Source: a candidate division WOR-3 bacterium
Lineage (GTDB): Bacteria > Hydrothermota > Tepidihabitantia > Tepidihabitantales > Tepidihabitantaceae
Assembly (NCBI GenBank): GCA_024653355.1
Contig: JANLFQ010000004.1
Coordinates: 23,227-87,226, forward strand
Direction: 5' to 3'
Length of the DNA stretch: 64,000 nt
Shown piece by piece: positions 51,601-60,485 of this stretch. Numbering within the stretch: position 1 is the stretch's first letter; each line of letters begins with the position of its first letter. Position numbers and translations under genes: made by a program. The notes beneath the pieces were generated by a model that was not told where the DNA came from, did no database searches, and saw only the letters and a program-made list of their open reading frames with translations.

Positions 51601-51728
51601 CAGCCGGTATCGGCTAAATCGAGCGCTGCCTGTACCCCGCCAATTCCTCCACCGATTACTAACGCCGCATTAACCGGCTTTGGACCCTGCTGCTCTTCTG
51701 CGCTATTTACCTTCTGTTCTCTTTCCAT
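48651..51728 (-). CDS. Tandem HdrA flavoprotein
   Basis: This 1025-residue cytoplasmic iron-sulfur flavoprotein joins two HdrA-type FAD units. The first (about residues 18-460) has VIGGGIGGVQAALDLAD, FPTNDCSMCILSPKLV, KCTGCGLCLEKCP and a second cluster site RCGTCARVC. A HdrA N-terminal domain follows in the middle (about 490-620, VFVCHCGINIGG). The second FAD unit (from about 625, LVLGGGIAGMSAARAL) ends in two 4Fe-4S motifs (CAACHMCETLC, CKGCGACAANC). Flavins of HdrA can bifurcate electrons. The N-terminus MEREQKVNSAEEQQG resembles those of two sister proteins. It is the last Hdr gene of the operon. Confidence 0.88.
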   Translation of the reverse strand: MEREQKVNSAEEQQGPKPVNAALVIGGGIGGVQAALDLADTGCRVYLVERAPAIGGYMAMLDKTFPTNDCSMCILSPKLVNCARHPNIELLTLTELKQIQGEPGNFQVQLVRYARSVDLNKCTGCGLCLEKCPVKLPNEFEGGLSQRRAIYRLYAQAVPNAPVIDRTHCLKFTKDRCGTCARVCTAGAIDYNQKDEEITVGVGAIVVAPGSEIVPPRIRPEYGYGRFRNVVTSLEFERILSASGPFGGHIKRPGDGKEPNRIAWIQCFGSRDETVGKGYCSSVCCMYATKEAVIAKEHARQIEPTVFYMDMRAFGKDFDRYIERAQAQYGVRFVRARIAELREEPETKDIVVRYADDNGQRSERFDMVVLSCGFVPPDQVRVLNERLQVPMNEFSYPDVTLWDPVTVREGIFISGSGQAPKDIPETVVSASAAAARALKLIKGIGGGKGKEAVAGEQVAPGEVVTPRIGVFVCHCGINIGGIVRVPEVVEFARSLPGVVYAEENLYSCSADTLEKIKLRIKEHRLNRVVVASCSPRTHEPLFQATVAEAGLNPHLFAMANIRDQCSWVHMEEPDKATLKAKDLVKMAVARVRRQEPLEPVKLPVTRAGLVLGGGIAGMSAARALADAGFDVYLVEREKELGGNARTISRTIEGEDVKKRLEQMVATVNSHPRIKVYTGATVKKIDGFVGSYETTLEHEGDLIKVKHGVVILATGARYREPAEYLYGKSDQVKTQKELEQMIEMGAVAKWSGANTVVMIQCVGSRDDERPYCSRICCTQAIKNAIALKELNPETDLFILYRDIRTYGLKEKYYRKARELGVNFIRFEKERPPVVETKDGRLTVQVFEPVLGTGIEIVPDLLVLSSGVVPQPDASELAKMLKVPLHQDGFFLEAHAKLRPVDFATDGVFLCGLCHYPKFIDEAIASAQAAAGRAATVLAREFIEGEPYQAVVNPARCAACHMCETLCAYRAIEVKLVNERTGKFAAVVNPALCKGCGACAANCRSEAIDIKGFKSENIVREIAALFQ

Positions 51729-51730
51729 CC

Positions 51731-52441
51731 TCACCGCTCCAGTTCCTTCAACGATTCCGGATAGGTATAACCATCCTCTTCCGCCAGTTCCCGTAGCGCC
51801 TGCATCACCCGGTTGATCTTTACCCCTTGCGGACACCGGCTTTCACATCGGTAATGGGTGGCGCAGATGTCTTTAAACTCGTCAAGAAACGCTTCATCCC
51901 GCAACCCGAGATTTACCTTCCGGATAAACCGCCGCGGGTCTTTTTTCTCGTCGATGAGCGCCTCCGGACACACCGCGGTGCAACTGCCGCAGATAAAACA
52001 GGCGGCAACTTCCGGGACGAGCGCCCGCACCGCATTGCGAAACTTTTGTCCTTCCTTCGTAATCGCGCGGGCATTCGTTTCCGCCAACCTCTCGCCCGCT
52101 TTCCGTTCGGTACCCCTTTTCTTCTCCTCCTCTGCCATCCGTACCACCGCATCACACACCGCACCGATATTCACCTTCTGGGGACAGCGATTGAGACAGG
52201 TTGAATGATAAGAGCAAATCCAGATAAACTCCGAACGGTAAACCTCCTCTTTCATCCCCAAAATCGCCATCCGAATCAACCGCCGGGGGTTGTACTTCTC
52301 GTCCAGCCGCCGTACCGGACAGGAGGCGGTACAGGAACCGCAGGCAAAGCAGTGCATAAAACTTTTATCGCCCAGTTTCGCCGCAATTCGGTCCCGAAAT
52401 CGACTGTCAAGTTCGGTGAGAATTATCTCGGGCATCTTCAT
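51731..52441 (-). CDS. Fused HdrC-HdrC iron-sulfur protein
   Basis: This 236-residue cytoplasmic protein is a head-to-tail fusion of two HdrC-like units. Each has two 4Fe-4S motifs: CFACGSCTASCPV and CSYHSTCLNRCPQ in unit one (about residues 31-90), CFICGSCTAVCPE and CATHYRCESRCPQ in unit two (about 142-205). The third and fourth motifs have larger gaps than the usual CxxCxxC. HdrC passes electrons between HdrA and HdrB-type subunits. It ends 2 nt before the tandem HdrA and its ATG overlaps the upstream gene. Four predicted clusters make it a likely wire between modules. Confidence 0.87.
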   Translation of the reverse strand: MKMPEIILTELDSRFRDRIAAKLGDKSFMHCFACGSCTASCPVRRLDEKYNPRRLIRMAILGMKEEVYRSEFIWICSYHSTCLNRCPQKVNIGAVCDAVVRMAEEEKKRGTERKAGERLAETNARAITKEGQKFRNAVRALVPEVAACFICGSCTAVCPEALIDEKKDPRRFIRKVNLGLRDEAFLDEFKDICATHYRCESRCPQGVKINRVMQALRELAEEDGYTYPESLKELER

Positions 52442-53595
52442 TCTCCAATCGTCCGGAACTCATCCTCGCGGAAGGTCACCAGCGGCAAAGGCTCATCAAG
52501 CGACCGACCCGACAGATAGTCAAACTCCTTCTGGGCGTTGCGCGAAACCTTCTTGAACAGAACACTCAAACCAATCTTCACCGGGCAGGAGTCTTCGCAA
52601 ATCCCGCACTGAACACAGGAAGTCATCATATGATTCATCCTCGTGATGTGGAAAAGCAGTGTTCCCTGCGGCAGCCGCATCCCGCCCTTGTGCCGGGTGA
52701 TTCGCACCACCTCGTCCAGTTCCCGCTCCAGCGCCTCGGACTCAAAAAAGCACTCCCGGCAGTAGCACACCGGACACACCTTCATACAGTTGTGACAGTT
52801 CAAACAGGCAGCAAAGTACTTGACTAAATTTTCTGGACCCAGCGCCTTCGCATCAAGTTCTTTAATCCGCTCTTCCGCCCGGCTCTGTCTCTGGGCTCGG
52901 AAATCTTTTAGAAACAGTTGTCTTGACTCCGGCACCGGCACCGGTTCAACATTCATCGTTTTATAAAGTTCTGCCCCCTTCTCGCTTCTACTTTCGACCC
53001 ACAACGCCTCACCCGGATTCATCCCTAAAAACCCGATGTGCAGGTCACAGACCAGGGGTGTTGGATATTCGCACATTGCGCAGGCGGTCCGGAACCGCTC
53101 ATCGTTCAGATACCGCGCCTGGTCCTGCAAAAACCGATTGACAAAATCAACCACAGCGCCATCCAGCAGTTCAGAAAAATCGGCGGTCCGATAAGTTCCC
53201 GGACAGTCAACACCGATTAAAACCAGCCCATCAAGAACCACCTGTTGCAACTTCACCAGTTCAACAACCGCCCGCGCCTCACAGGGTCGTAAAAAAACCC
53301 CGACCTTCACCCCGGGCGCCGGACTGAACCTCATTTCGTCCACCACCGAGGCGGTGTTCACGCCCATTGCCGGCAGAAATGGTACCCCGCTCTGCCGCAC
53401 TATTTGCGGGTCGGTAAAAAGGACCGGTGCCGCAACACCCTTGATAGAATAGGCGGGCATCATAATGCCACTCAAAATCCCCTGTTCCAGCCATTGGGCA
53501 CAAACCTCCTTTATCGTCGCCACGGGACCCCCACTCGCAACCGGCAATCTGCCCTTTTGCTCTTCTACGCTTCTCATCTTCGGCTCATTCTCCAT
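52438..53595 (-). CDS. FdhB/FrhB-like iron-sulfur protein
   Basis: This 385-residue protein resembles the beta subunits of F420-linked hydrogenase and formate dehydrogenase, with an N-terminal region (VGVFLRPCEARAVVELVKL, GVDCPGTY), and three cysteine motifs: CAMCEYPTP, CLNCHNCMKVCPVCYCREC and CVQCGICEDSCPV. The flavin/F420 site cannot be confirmed by eye. Such subunits carry electrons between a nucleotide cofactor and Fe-S partners. Start MENEPKMRSVEEQKG resembles the N-termini of the two large HdrA proteins, although the folds differ. It overlaps the next gene by 4 nt. No formate dehydrogenase catalytic subunit is seen. Confidence 0.8.
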   Translation of the reverse strand: MENEPKMRSVEEQKGRLPVASGGPVATIKEVCAQWLEQGILSGIMMPAYSIKGVAAPVLFTDPQIVRQSGVPFLPAMGVNTASVVDEMRFSPAPGVKVGVFLRPCEARAVVELVKLQQVVLDGLVLIGVDCPGTYRTADFSELLDGAVVDFVNRFLQDQARYLNDERFRTACAMCEYPTPLVCDLHIGFLGMNPGEALWVESRSEKGAELYKTMNVEPVPVPESRQLFLKDFRAQRQSRAEERIKELDAKALGPENLVKYFAACLNCHNCMKVCPVCYCRECFFESEALERELDEVVRITRHKGGMRLPQGTLLFHITRMNHMMTSCVQCGICEDSCPVKIGLSVLFKKVSRNAQKEFDYLSGRSLDEPLPLVTFREDEFRTIGE

Positions 53596-54018
53596 TCACA
53601 CCTCCCAGAGCGTCTTAAACGGGCTTGGACCCTTCTGGCGTAACTTCTCAGTAAACTCGGTTATCGTCTCCGCAAACCTTTTTCCCTCCGCCGCTGAAAT
53701 CCAGCGTAACAGCACCCGTTCCTGGTCCAGACCCAGTGAGCGCATAATCGAGTTGAACAACACCATGCGGCGTCGGGTCTTGTAATTACCCGACACATAA
53801 TGACAGTCACCGGGATGGCAACCACCGATAAACACGCCATCAGCACCTTCCATCAGCGCCCGGACAATGTAAACCGAATCAACCGCGGCTGAGCACATCA
53901 CCCGAATCGGTCTCATATTAGGTGGATATTGAATCCGCGATGTCCCGGCAAGGTCCGCACCAGCATAGGTACACCAGTTACACAGAAAACCGACAATTTT
54001 GGGTTCAAATTGATTCAC
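53596..54018 (-). CDS. MvhD/FloxD-type iron-sulfur subunit
   Basis: This 140-residue protein links HdrA to its electron donor and carries a 2Fe-2S cluster in the methanogen relative. FLCNWCTYAGADLAG at about residues 11-25 and GGCHPGDCHYVSGN at about 83-96 supply the cysteines, with MCSAAVD in between. Length and order match MvhD. Its start overlaps the upstream HdrA-GltD fusion gene by 4 nt and it ends directly before the FdhB-like gene. In Hdr-Flox systems the same protein (FloxD) connects the flavin oxidoreductase to HdrA. Confidence 0.92.
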   Translation of the reverse strand: MNQFEPKIVGFLCNWCTYAGADLAGTSRIQYPPNMRPIRVMCSAAVDSVYIVRALMEGADGVFIGGCHPGDCHYVSGNYKTRRRMVLFNSIMRSLGLDQERVLLRWISAAEGKRFAETITEFTEKLRQKGPSPFKTLWEV

Positions 54019-57000
54019 AACGCCTCCTCTACCATTGACAGTAACTGTCGGGACTCAAACCCCTGCAACTCAATTGCATTTGACGGGCAGGCAGCGGCAC
54101 AGGCACCGCACCCCTGACATAAGACCGGTGTTACCTCGCTCTTCTTCGTCACGGGGTTTACCCGCACCGCCTCATACTGACAGATTCGTTCGCAGACGCC
54201 ACAGCCCACGCACCAGCGCTCGCGCACTCGTGCCACTACCGCCTGGGTTGTTATTTCACTCTGACTTATCACCGCACAGGCTCGTGCCGCAGCCGCCAGC
54301 GCCTGCGCGATGGTTTCACTCATAAACCGCGGCGCGTGACACATACCTGCCATAAAAATCCCCGCCGTGTTAAAGTCCACGGGCCGCAACTTCATATGCG
54401 CCTCAAGGAAAAAGCCGTCCTCATTCAAAGGCACTTTCAGCAGTTGTGCCAGTTTCTGGTTATCGGGCGCCGGTACCACACCGGTGGAAAGTACCAGCAA
54501 ATCTGCCATCACGCCCACCCGTGCCTGCAACACCGGGTCAAATGCCGCAATGTGAAATTTGCCATCCTTCGGCTCAACCAAGAGCGCCCGGTTCTCATCG
54601 TTCGGGTCAAACCGGATAAACATTACCCCTGCCTCCCGTGCCTCCCGGTAAAGCCTTTCCCGGAACCCGTAGGTTCTGATGTCCCGATAGAAGATGTAAA
54701 CCTGGTTGCTCGGGTTCATCCGCTTGAGTTGCAGTGCGTTTTTAATTGCCTCAGTACAACAAACGCGCGAACACCAGGGATGCTCCTTGTCTCTGGAACC
54801 GACACACTGAATCATCGCAATCACCTGCCCTTGTTCTTTGCCAACCTTGCCGGTCTCGATTGCATCCTCCAGTTCGAGTTGCGTCAGCACCTGCTCACTC
54901 CTGCCGTAGAAGTACTCCTGTGGCTTGTACTCTAAGGCACCGCACGCCACCACAAAAACGCCGTGCACCAGTTCCCGCTCACCGGATTCGGTCTTTATCC
55001 TGGTCCGGTAGTTCCCCAGATAACCGGAAACACCTTCAATCTCTGCTCCGGTCAACACCTCAATCTTCGGATTCTCGCGCAAGCGGCGTTCGATACGCGA
55101 AATCAGTTCTGATGTTTCCCGCCCCTGTTCATCAAACCTCAACCTTCGGACGGTTCCCCCCAGGTAATTTTCCTTCTCCACAAGATAGACCTCAAACCCC
55201 TGTTCGGCAATCGCCAGTGCTGAAGTCATGCCGGCGAGTCCGCCGCCAATCACCAGCGCCTTCTGGACAATTGCCTGTTTTCCTGCCCGCAACGGTTTCA
55301 ATCGTCGGGCATTTGCCACCGCCATCCGCACCAGTTCTTTGGACTTCTCAGTCGCCTTTTCGGGAATTTGCATATGGACCCATGAGCACTGGTCCCGGAT
55401 GTTTGCCATTGTAAACAGATTGGGGTTCAAACCCGCCTCGCGTAATGTCTCCTGGAAGAGCGGTTCGTGCGTGCGCGGTGTGCACGACGCCACCACCACC
55501 CGGTTCAATTTGTTCTCGACAATCGCCTTGCGAATCCGTTCCTGGGTGTCCTGGGAACAGGTGAATAAATTCTCCTCGGCGTAAACCACCCCGGGCAAGG
55601 AACGGGCATACTCCACAACCTCCGGCACCCTCACAACCCCACCGATGTTAATCCCGCAGTTACACACAAACACACCAACCCTGGGTTCTTCAAGGGAAAC
55701 ATCCCGCTCCGGCGGATACTCTTTTCTGGTCACGAGACTTCCCCGGGCAGGGGCAAGTAGCGCCTCAACTGCGCCCGCACAGCCGGTTGCCTCGGTAACC
55801 GTTTCCGGAATGTCCTTGGGCTCAACACAAACACCGCAGGCATAAATTCCGGGGCGCGATGTCACCACGGGATAGTCTGGGTCAGTTTTAACAAAACCCT
55901 GCTCATCGGTTTTCACCCCGAGACGCTGATACATCTCAACTGTCGCCGGGTCGGCAACAAGCCCACTTGACAGAACCACCATATTGTAGACCTCTTGCTG
56001 AAGAACGCCGTTTTCATCTTCAAAAGAGATGACCAAATCCTGCCCGTTAGGCGCTTGCTCAATCCGTGCGACCCTTGACCGGCGATAAACAACTCCGTAC
56101 TCCTTTTCCGCCCGTTCATAGTACCGTTCAAAACCCTTTCCGAAACAGCGCATGTCCATATAATAGATGTGGCAGTCCAGATTACCGCCGCAATGCTCCT
56201 TCGCAATCACCGCCTCTTTCGTCGCAAACATACAGCACACCGAAGAGCAGTAGTAATGTTCCTCATTTCGGGAACCAACGCACTGTATCCAGGCGATTTT
56301 ATGGGGATGGCTCTTGTCGCCGGGCCGCAACACCTGTCCTTCATAGGGACCGGTTGCGGAAAGAATCCGCTCAAACTCCAGACTGGTCACAACATTGGGA
56401 TACCGTCGATAGCCGTACTCCCACTCTTTAACCGGCTTGTGCTCCTTGAACCCACCAGCAAGAACTACCGCCCCCACCTTTAACTCAATCTCCCTTTCCC
56501 TGTCTTGATGTTCCAGCGCCTTGGCTTCGCACGCCGCCACGCACTGCAAACAGTCGCAACACACCCCACAATCAAGACACCTTTCCGCCTCCTGCACCGC
56601 GGCCTCCTCGTCAAAACCAAGATTGATCTCATACCACGGATTGTTGCCATTGCCCTGCTGCTTCTTTGCTCCATCTGCCTTCGGCTCGTTCTTGCGCGGT
56701 GCTTTCTCAATTAGCCCCCAGCGCGCCGCTGCCGACTCCTCCAGTTTCGCCGGCTCTAACTTCGGTTCTGCCCGCCCCTCGGTTAAACTCTCACCTTTAA
56801 GATACCGATCGATAGAAATTGCCGCTTCGTGCCCGGCCTGAACCGCTTCAATCACCGATGCCGGCCCCGAAACCATATCGCCACCCGCAAAAACACCCCG
56901 CAATCCCTGAACCGCAAGCGAAACCGGGTCAACCTTCCAAATACCACCTGGACCCCGCTCAATTTTATCGAACCCCTCTGCTGCCACCGCCTGGCCAATC

Positions 57001-58547
57001 GCCACAATCACCGTATCAGCCGGCACAAACCCGGTGTTGTCCTGGTTAAATTCGGGATTAAACCGGTGCTCATCGTCAAACACCCGCACGCATTCCACAA
57101 TCTCCAGACCACTCACAACACCGTTCTCACCGCGAATCGCCTTTGGTCCCCAGCCCGGCATCAACTTGATACCATCTGCCAGCGCCTCTTCAATCTCCCA
57201 GGGATGTGCGGGCATCTCCTCCCGCTTTTCCAGACACACCATCACCACTTCTTCAGCACCCAGCCGCTTCGCACACATCGCACAGTCCACCGCCACATTG
57301 CCGCCGCCAATAACCACAACGCGCCGCCCGACCGGCACCGCACTGGAGCCGCTCTTCTCCGTTTCTTCTGCCATCCTGTTTACCGCGCGCAGAAACTCGA
57401 TCGCCGGCAAAACGGGTTTTAAGTCCATTCCTGGTATCGTCAGCGTCCGGCTCTTATGACAGCCGAGTGCCACAAACACCGCTTGATAACCATCGTTAAG
57501 CAACTGCTCCAGCTCGGCGGTTGAATTGACCGGACTGTTTAACTTTAACTCCACGCCCGCATCAAGAATCAGTTGAATCTCTTTGTCCAACACCTCTCTT
57601 GGTAACCGGTATGCGGGAATCCCCCAGCGCATCATTCCACCAGGCTTATCGCTCTTTTCAAAAACCGTTACCTGATAGCCCTTCAAAACAAGGTCCAGGG
57701 CGCAGGTCAACCCTGCCGGTCCGGCACCAACAACCGCCACCTTCTGCCCTTCCGTTCCCTTTGACTCTCGTTCCCCGGTTCTCTGATACGGTACCAGTTC
57801 ACTCTTCTCAACCCAGTCATACAAAAACCGTTTTATCGCCCTGATTGCAACCGCTTCATCAACTTCCTTGCGGTTGCACGCCTCTTCGCAGGGATGATGA
57901 CACACCCGGCCGCAAATACCAACAAACGGCAGCCGTTCCCGCACCAGAAGATAAGCTTCGCGGAATTTTCGCGCCCTGGTCAACGCCACATAGCCCTGAG
58001 CGTTCACTCCTGCCGGACAGGCAAGCCGGCACGGCGCCCGGTTGGTGTTTTTCTCAATCGCCACCGCGTTGGGAATCGCCTGGGCAAAAAGTTTGTAAAC
58101 CGCACCCCGTGCCGATAACCCCTGATTGTATTGGTCCGGCACCCGCACCGGACAAACCTTAACGCACTCCATACAACCGGTGCACTTTTCAAGATTGACA
58201 AACCGGGGCTGCTGTTTCAGCCGCACCGTAAATGAGCCCGGCTCACCCTCCAAATCGGTTATCTCACAACCGGTTAAAATCTCAATGTTCGGATGTCTTC
58301 CGGTGCCCACCAGCTTCGGTGCAAGGATACACATCGAGCAGTCGTTTGTCGGGAAGGTCTTATCGAGCATAGCCATCACACCACCGATTGCCGGCGCCCG
58401 GTCAATCAGGTAAACCTTAAACCCGGAATCTGCCAACTCCAGCGCCGACTGAATCCCGGCAATTCCGGCACCAACCACCAGTGCCGCACCAACCCGCTCA
58501 ATACCCTTCTGCTCTTCGGTATTTCTGCCCTTCTGCCCTATCTCCAT
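54015..58547 (-). CDS. HdrA flavoprotein with a GltD/NfnB-like NAD(P)H module nested inside
   Basis: This 1510-residue protein starts as HdrA (FAD motif VVGAGIAGIQSAL at 24-36, CTGCMECVKVC at 122-132). At about residue 166 it changes to a GltD/NfnB-like unit: Fe-S cysteines in CRLACPAG and CGRVCHHPCEEAC, FAD site VAVVGAGPAGL at 270-280, NAD(P) site VVIGGGNVAVDCA at 411-423, and AGGDMVSGPASVIEAV. A charged linker (600-640) leads to CLDCGVCCDCLQC at 657-669, and HdrA resumes (690-930). A HdrA N-domain (955-1090), a second FAD unit (1096-1430) and two 4Fe-4S motifs follow. It could take electrons from NAD(P)H directly. Confidence 0.87.
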   Translation of the reverse strand: MEIGQKGRNTEEQKGIERVGAALVVGAGIAGIQSALELADSGFKVYLIDRAPAIGGVMAMLDKTFPTNDCSMCILAPKLVGTGRHPNIEILTGCEITDLEGEPGSFTVRLKQQPRFVNLEKCTGCMECVKVCPVRVPDQYNQGLSARGAVYKLFAQAIPNAVAIEKNTNRAPCRLACPAGVNAQGYVALTRARKFREAYLLVRERLPFVGICGRVCHHPCEEACNRKEVDEAVAIRAIKRFLYDWVEKSELVPYQRTGERESKGTEGQKVAVVGAGPAGLTCALDLVLKGYQVTVFEKSDKPGGMMRWGIPAYRLPREVLDKEIQLILDAGVELKLNSPVNSTAELEQLLNDGYQAVFVALGCHKSRTLTIPGMDLKPVLPAIEFLRAVNRMAEETEKSGSSAVPVGRRVVVIGGGNVAVDCAMCAKRLGAEEVVMVCLEKREEMPAHPWEIEEALADGIKLMPGWGPKAIRGENGVVSGLEIVECVRVFDDEHRFNPEFNQDNTGFVPADTVIVAIGQAVAAEGFDKIERGPGGIWKVDPVSLAVQGLRGVFAGGDMVSGPASVIEAVQAGHEAAISIDRYLKGESLTEGRAEPKLEPAKLEESAAARWGLIEKAPRKNEPKADGAKKQQGNGNNPWYEINLGFDEEAAVQEAERCLDCGVCCDCLQCVAACEAKALEHQDREREIELKVGAVVLAGGFKEHKPVKEWEYGYRRYPNVVTSLEFERILSATGPYEGQVLRPGDKSHPHKIAWIQCVGSRNEEHYYCSSVCCMFATKEAVIAKEHCGGNLDCHIYYMDMRCFGKGFERYYERAEKEYGVVYRRSRVARIEQAPNGQDLVISFEDENGVLQQEVYNMVVLSSGLVADPATVEMYQRLGVKTDEQGFVKTDPDYPVVTSRPGIYACGVCVEPKDIPETVTEATGCAGAVEALLAPARGSLVTRKEYPPERDVSLEEPRVGVFVCNCGINIGGVVRVPEVVEYARSLPGVVYAEENLFTCSQDTQERIRKAIVENKLNRVVVASCTPRTHEPLFQETLREAGLNPNLFTMANIRDQCSWVHMQIPEKATEKSKELVRMAVANARRLKPLRAGKQAIVQKALVIGGGLAGMTSALAIAEQGFEVYLVEKENYLGGTVRRLRFDEQGRETSELISRIERRLRENPKIEVLTGAEIEGVSGYLGNYRTRIKTESGERELVHGVFVVACGALEYKPQEYFYGRSEQVLTQLELEDAIETGKVGKEQGQVIAMIQCVGSRDKEHPWCSRVCCTEAIKNALQLKRMNPSNQVYIFYRDIRTYGFRERLYREAREAGVMFIRFDPNDENRALLVEPKDGKFHIAAFDPVLQARVGVMADLLVLSTGVVPAPDNQKLAQLLKVPLNEDGFFLEAHMKLRPVDFNTAGIFMAGMCHAPRFMSETIAQALAAAARACAVISQSEITTQAVVARVRERWCVGCGVCERICQYEAVRVNPVTKKSEVTPVLCQGCGACAAACPSNAIELQGFESRQLLSMVEEAL

Positions 58548-60481
58548 ACATCCACCATCCTTCCCAGCGCCTCTTTCGTCCAGTTCTTTAAATTAATCGC
58601 TCCGGAAGGACAGGAAACCGCGCAGGCACCACAACCTTCGCACATCGCCGTCTGAACAACCGCTTTCCCGCGTTGCGGGTCAACCTTAACCGCTTCATAG
58701 GCACAGGTGCGCTGACAGTTACCGCACCCGACGCAAACCTCCTCATCAACCTCCGCCACCACCGGTTCGTGGAAAAGCTCGGTTGTTCCAAACATCGACA
58801 ATACCTTTGCCGCCGCTGCGGATGCCTGCGCCACCGTCTCCGGAATGTCCTTTGGTCCCTGACCGCAACCCGCAAGGAAAAATCCCGCGGTAAGGGTCTC
58901 AACCGGCTTCAATTTGGGATGCGCCTCGGTCTGAAAACCATTGGAATCCAGCGCCACTTTCAACTTGCGTGCCAGCGCCACACCCGCCGGATTGGGCACC
59001 ACGGCGGTTGCCAATACAACCATATCCGCCTCAATCTCAATCTTCTTACCGGCGAGCGTGTCTGCTGCCCAGACAATCACCTTATCACCTTGCCGGAAAA
59101 TTTTTGAAACCTTACCGCGCAGGTACTTGACGCCTTCGTCGGTTGCCCGCCGGTAAAACTCTTCAAAACCCTTACCCGGGGTCCGAACATCGATATAACA
59201 GACAATCGCCTCACCGTCATGCACCCGGTGTTTGTATAAAAGGGCATGCTTCGCGGTGTACATACAGCAAATCTTTGAACAGTAAGGCACGCCCTGGGTT
59301 GAGTCGCGGGAACCGGCACACTGCACAAAAACCACCCTCTTGGGCACTTTACCATCCGAGGGCCTCCTTACTTCACCCCCGAAAGGTCCGGACGCGGAAA
59401 GAATCCGCTCAAAAGCCAGACCATCAATCACATCCGGCACCGCACCACCACCGTAATAACCCAGCCGGCTTAGGTCAAACAACTCATACCCGGTCGCAAG
59501 AACAATTGCGCCCACCTCCTCCTCAATAAACCGCTCCTGGTCATCGTAACGAATCGCATCTGCCGGACACACCTTCGCACACACCCCGCACTTCTTCCCC
59601 TGCAACTGCCGGCAACTGTCCGCATCAATCACCACCTTATTCGGCACCGCCTGAGGAAATAGCCGGTAAATCGCCCGGCGTCGCGTCAGATTGCGGTCAA
59701 AAACGGCATCAACCCGCACCGGACATTTCTCAAGGCAAATCCCGCAACCGGTACACTTTTCAATGTCCACATAGCGCGGCTTCTGTCGAATTTTCACCCG
59801 AAAGTTACCAACAAATCCGGTGATATCCACCACCTCAGAATAGGTCAACAACTTAATCTTTGGGTGCCGGCCTGCCTCTACCGTTCGCGGGGTGAGAATA
59901 CACTGCGAACAGTCCAGCGTCGGAAAAGTTTCTGACAACTGTGCCATATGACCGCCAATTGAAGGCTCTTTCTCAACCAGCACAACTTCGTAACCCGCAT
60001 TCGCCACATCCAGCGCCGCCTGGATTCCGGCGATGCCCGCACCAACAACTAAACAGCGCTTCACCATCGGCACCCGGACCCGCTCCAGCGGCTGATTGTG
60101 CCGCACCTTTTCAACGATTGTCGCGATAATACCCTCTGCTTTACTCGTTGCCGCATCCCGGTCTGCGGTAACCCAGGAGCATTGCTCCCGAATGTTGGCA
60201 ATTTCGCACAGATACCGGTTCAGCCCTGCCTCCTCACACGCCTTACGAAATGTCGCTTCGTGCAAACTCGGCGAACAGCAGGCAACAACCACCCCTTCCA
60301 GTTGCTCCGCCTTAATTGTGTCCTGTATCAGTTTCTGGCCCGGGTCCGAGCAACAGTACACATAGTCCACACAACTCACCACGCCGTCGATATTCTTTAC
60401 CCGTTCTTTCAACTCCGGCACCTTCACCACACCGGCAATGTTAATCCCGCAGTGACAGATAAAAACTCCAACCCGTTTCAT
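58538..60481 (-). CDS. hdrA: HdrA, heterodisulfide-reductase-type bifurcating flavoprotein
   Basis: This 647-residue protein is the one HdrA here with the canonical layout. It has an N-terminal domain (VGVFICHCGINIAGVV, residues 4-19), an FAD domain (VVGAGIAGIQAALDVAN at about 145-161, TLDCSQCILTPRTVE), an inserted ferredoxin (KCTGCGICLEKCP, KKCGVCAKVCP), and two C-terminal 4Fe-4S motifs (CVGCGNCQRTC, CEGCGACAVSC). HdrA holds the bifurcating FAD that splits electrons between HdrB and ferredoxin. It follows hdrB by 4 nt and overlaps the large fusion gene by 10 nt. There is no N-terminal extension, unlike the two fused relatives. Confidence 0.93.
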   Translation of the reverse strand: MKRVGVFICHCGINIAGVVKVPELKERVKNIDGVVSCVDYVYCCSDPGQKLIQDTIKAEQLEGVVVACCSPSLHEATFRKACEEAGLNRYLCEIANIREQCSWVTADRDAATSKAEGIIATIVEKVRHNQPLERVRVPMVKRCLVVGAGIAGIQAALDVANAGYEVVLVEKEPSIGGHMAQLSETFPTLDCSQCILTPRTVEAGRHPKIKLLTYSEVVDITGFVGNFRVKIRQKPRYVDIEKCTGCGICLEKCPVRVDAVFDRNLTRRRAIYRLFPQAVPNKVVIDADSCRQLQGKKCGVCAKVCPADAIRYDDQERFIEEEVGAIVLATGYELFDLSRLGYYGGGAVPDVIDGLAFERILSASGPFGGEVRRPSDGKVPKRVVFVQCAGSRDSTQGVPYCSKICCMYTAKHALLYKHRVHDGEAIVCYIDVRTPGKGFEEFYRRATDEGVKYLRGKVSKIFRQGDKVIVWAADTLAGKKIEIEADMVVLATAVVPNPAGVALARKLKVALDSNGFQTEAHPKLKPVETLTAGFFLAGCGQGPKDIPETVAQASAAAAKVLSMFGTTELFHEPVVAEVDEEVCVGCGNCQRTCAYEAVKVDPQRGKAVVQTAMCEGCGACAVSCPSGAINLKNWTKEALGRMVDVWR

Positions 60482-60485
60482 AACT

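Noticed and set aside
54336-54935. Long plus-strand frames across the Hdr operon
   Set aside because: They are antisense shadows of GC-rich Fe-S flavoprotein genes and have no family features.
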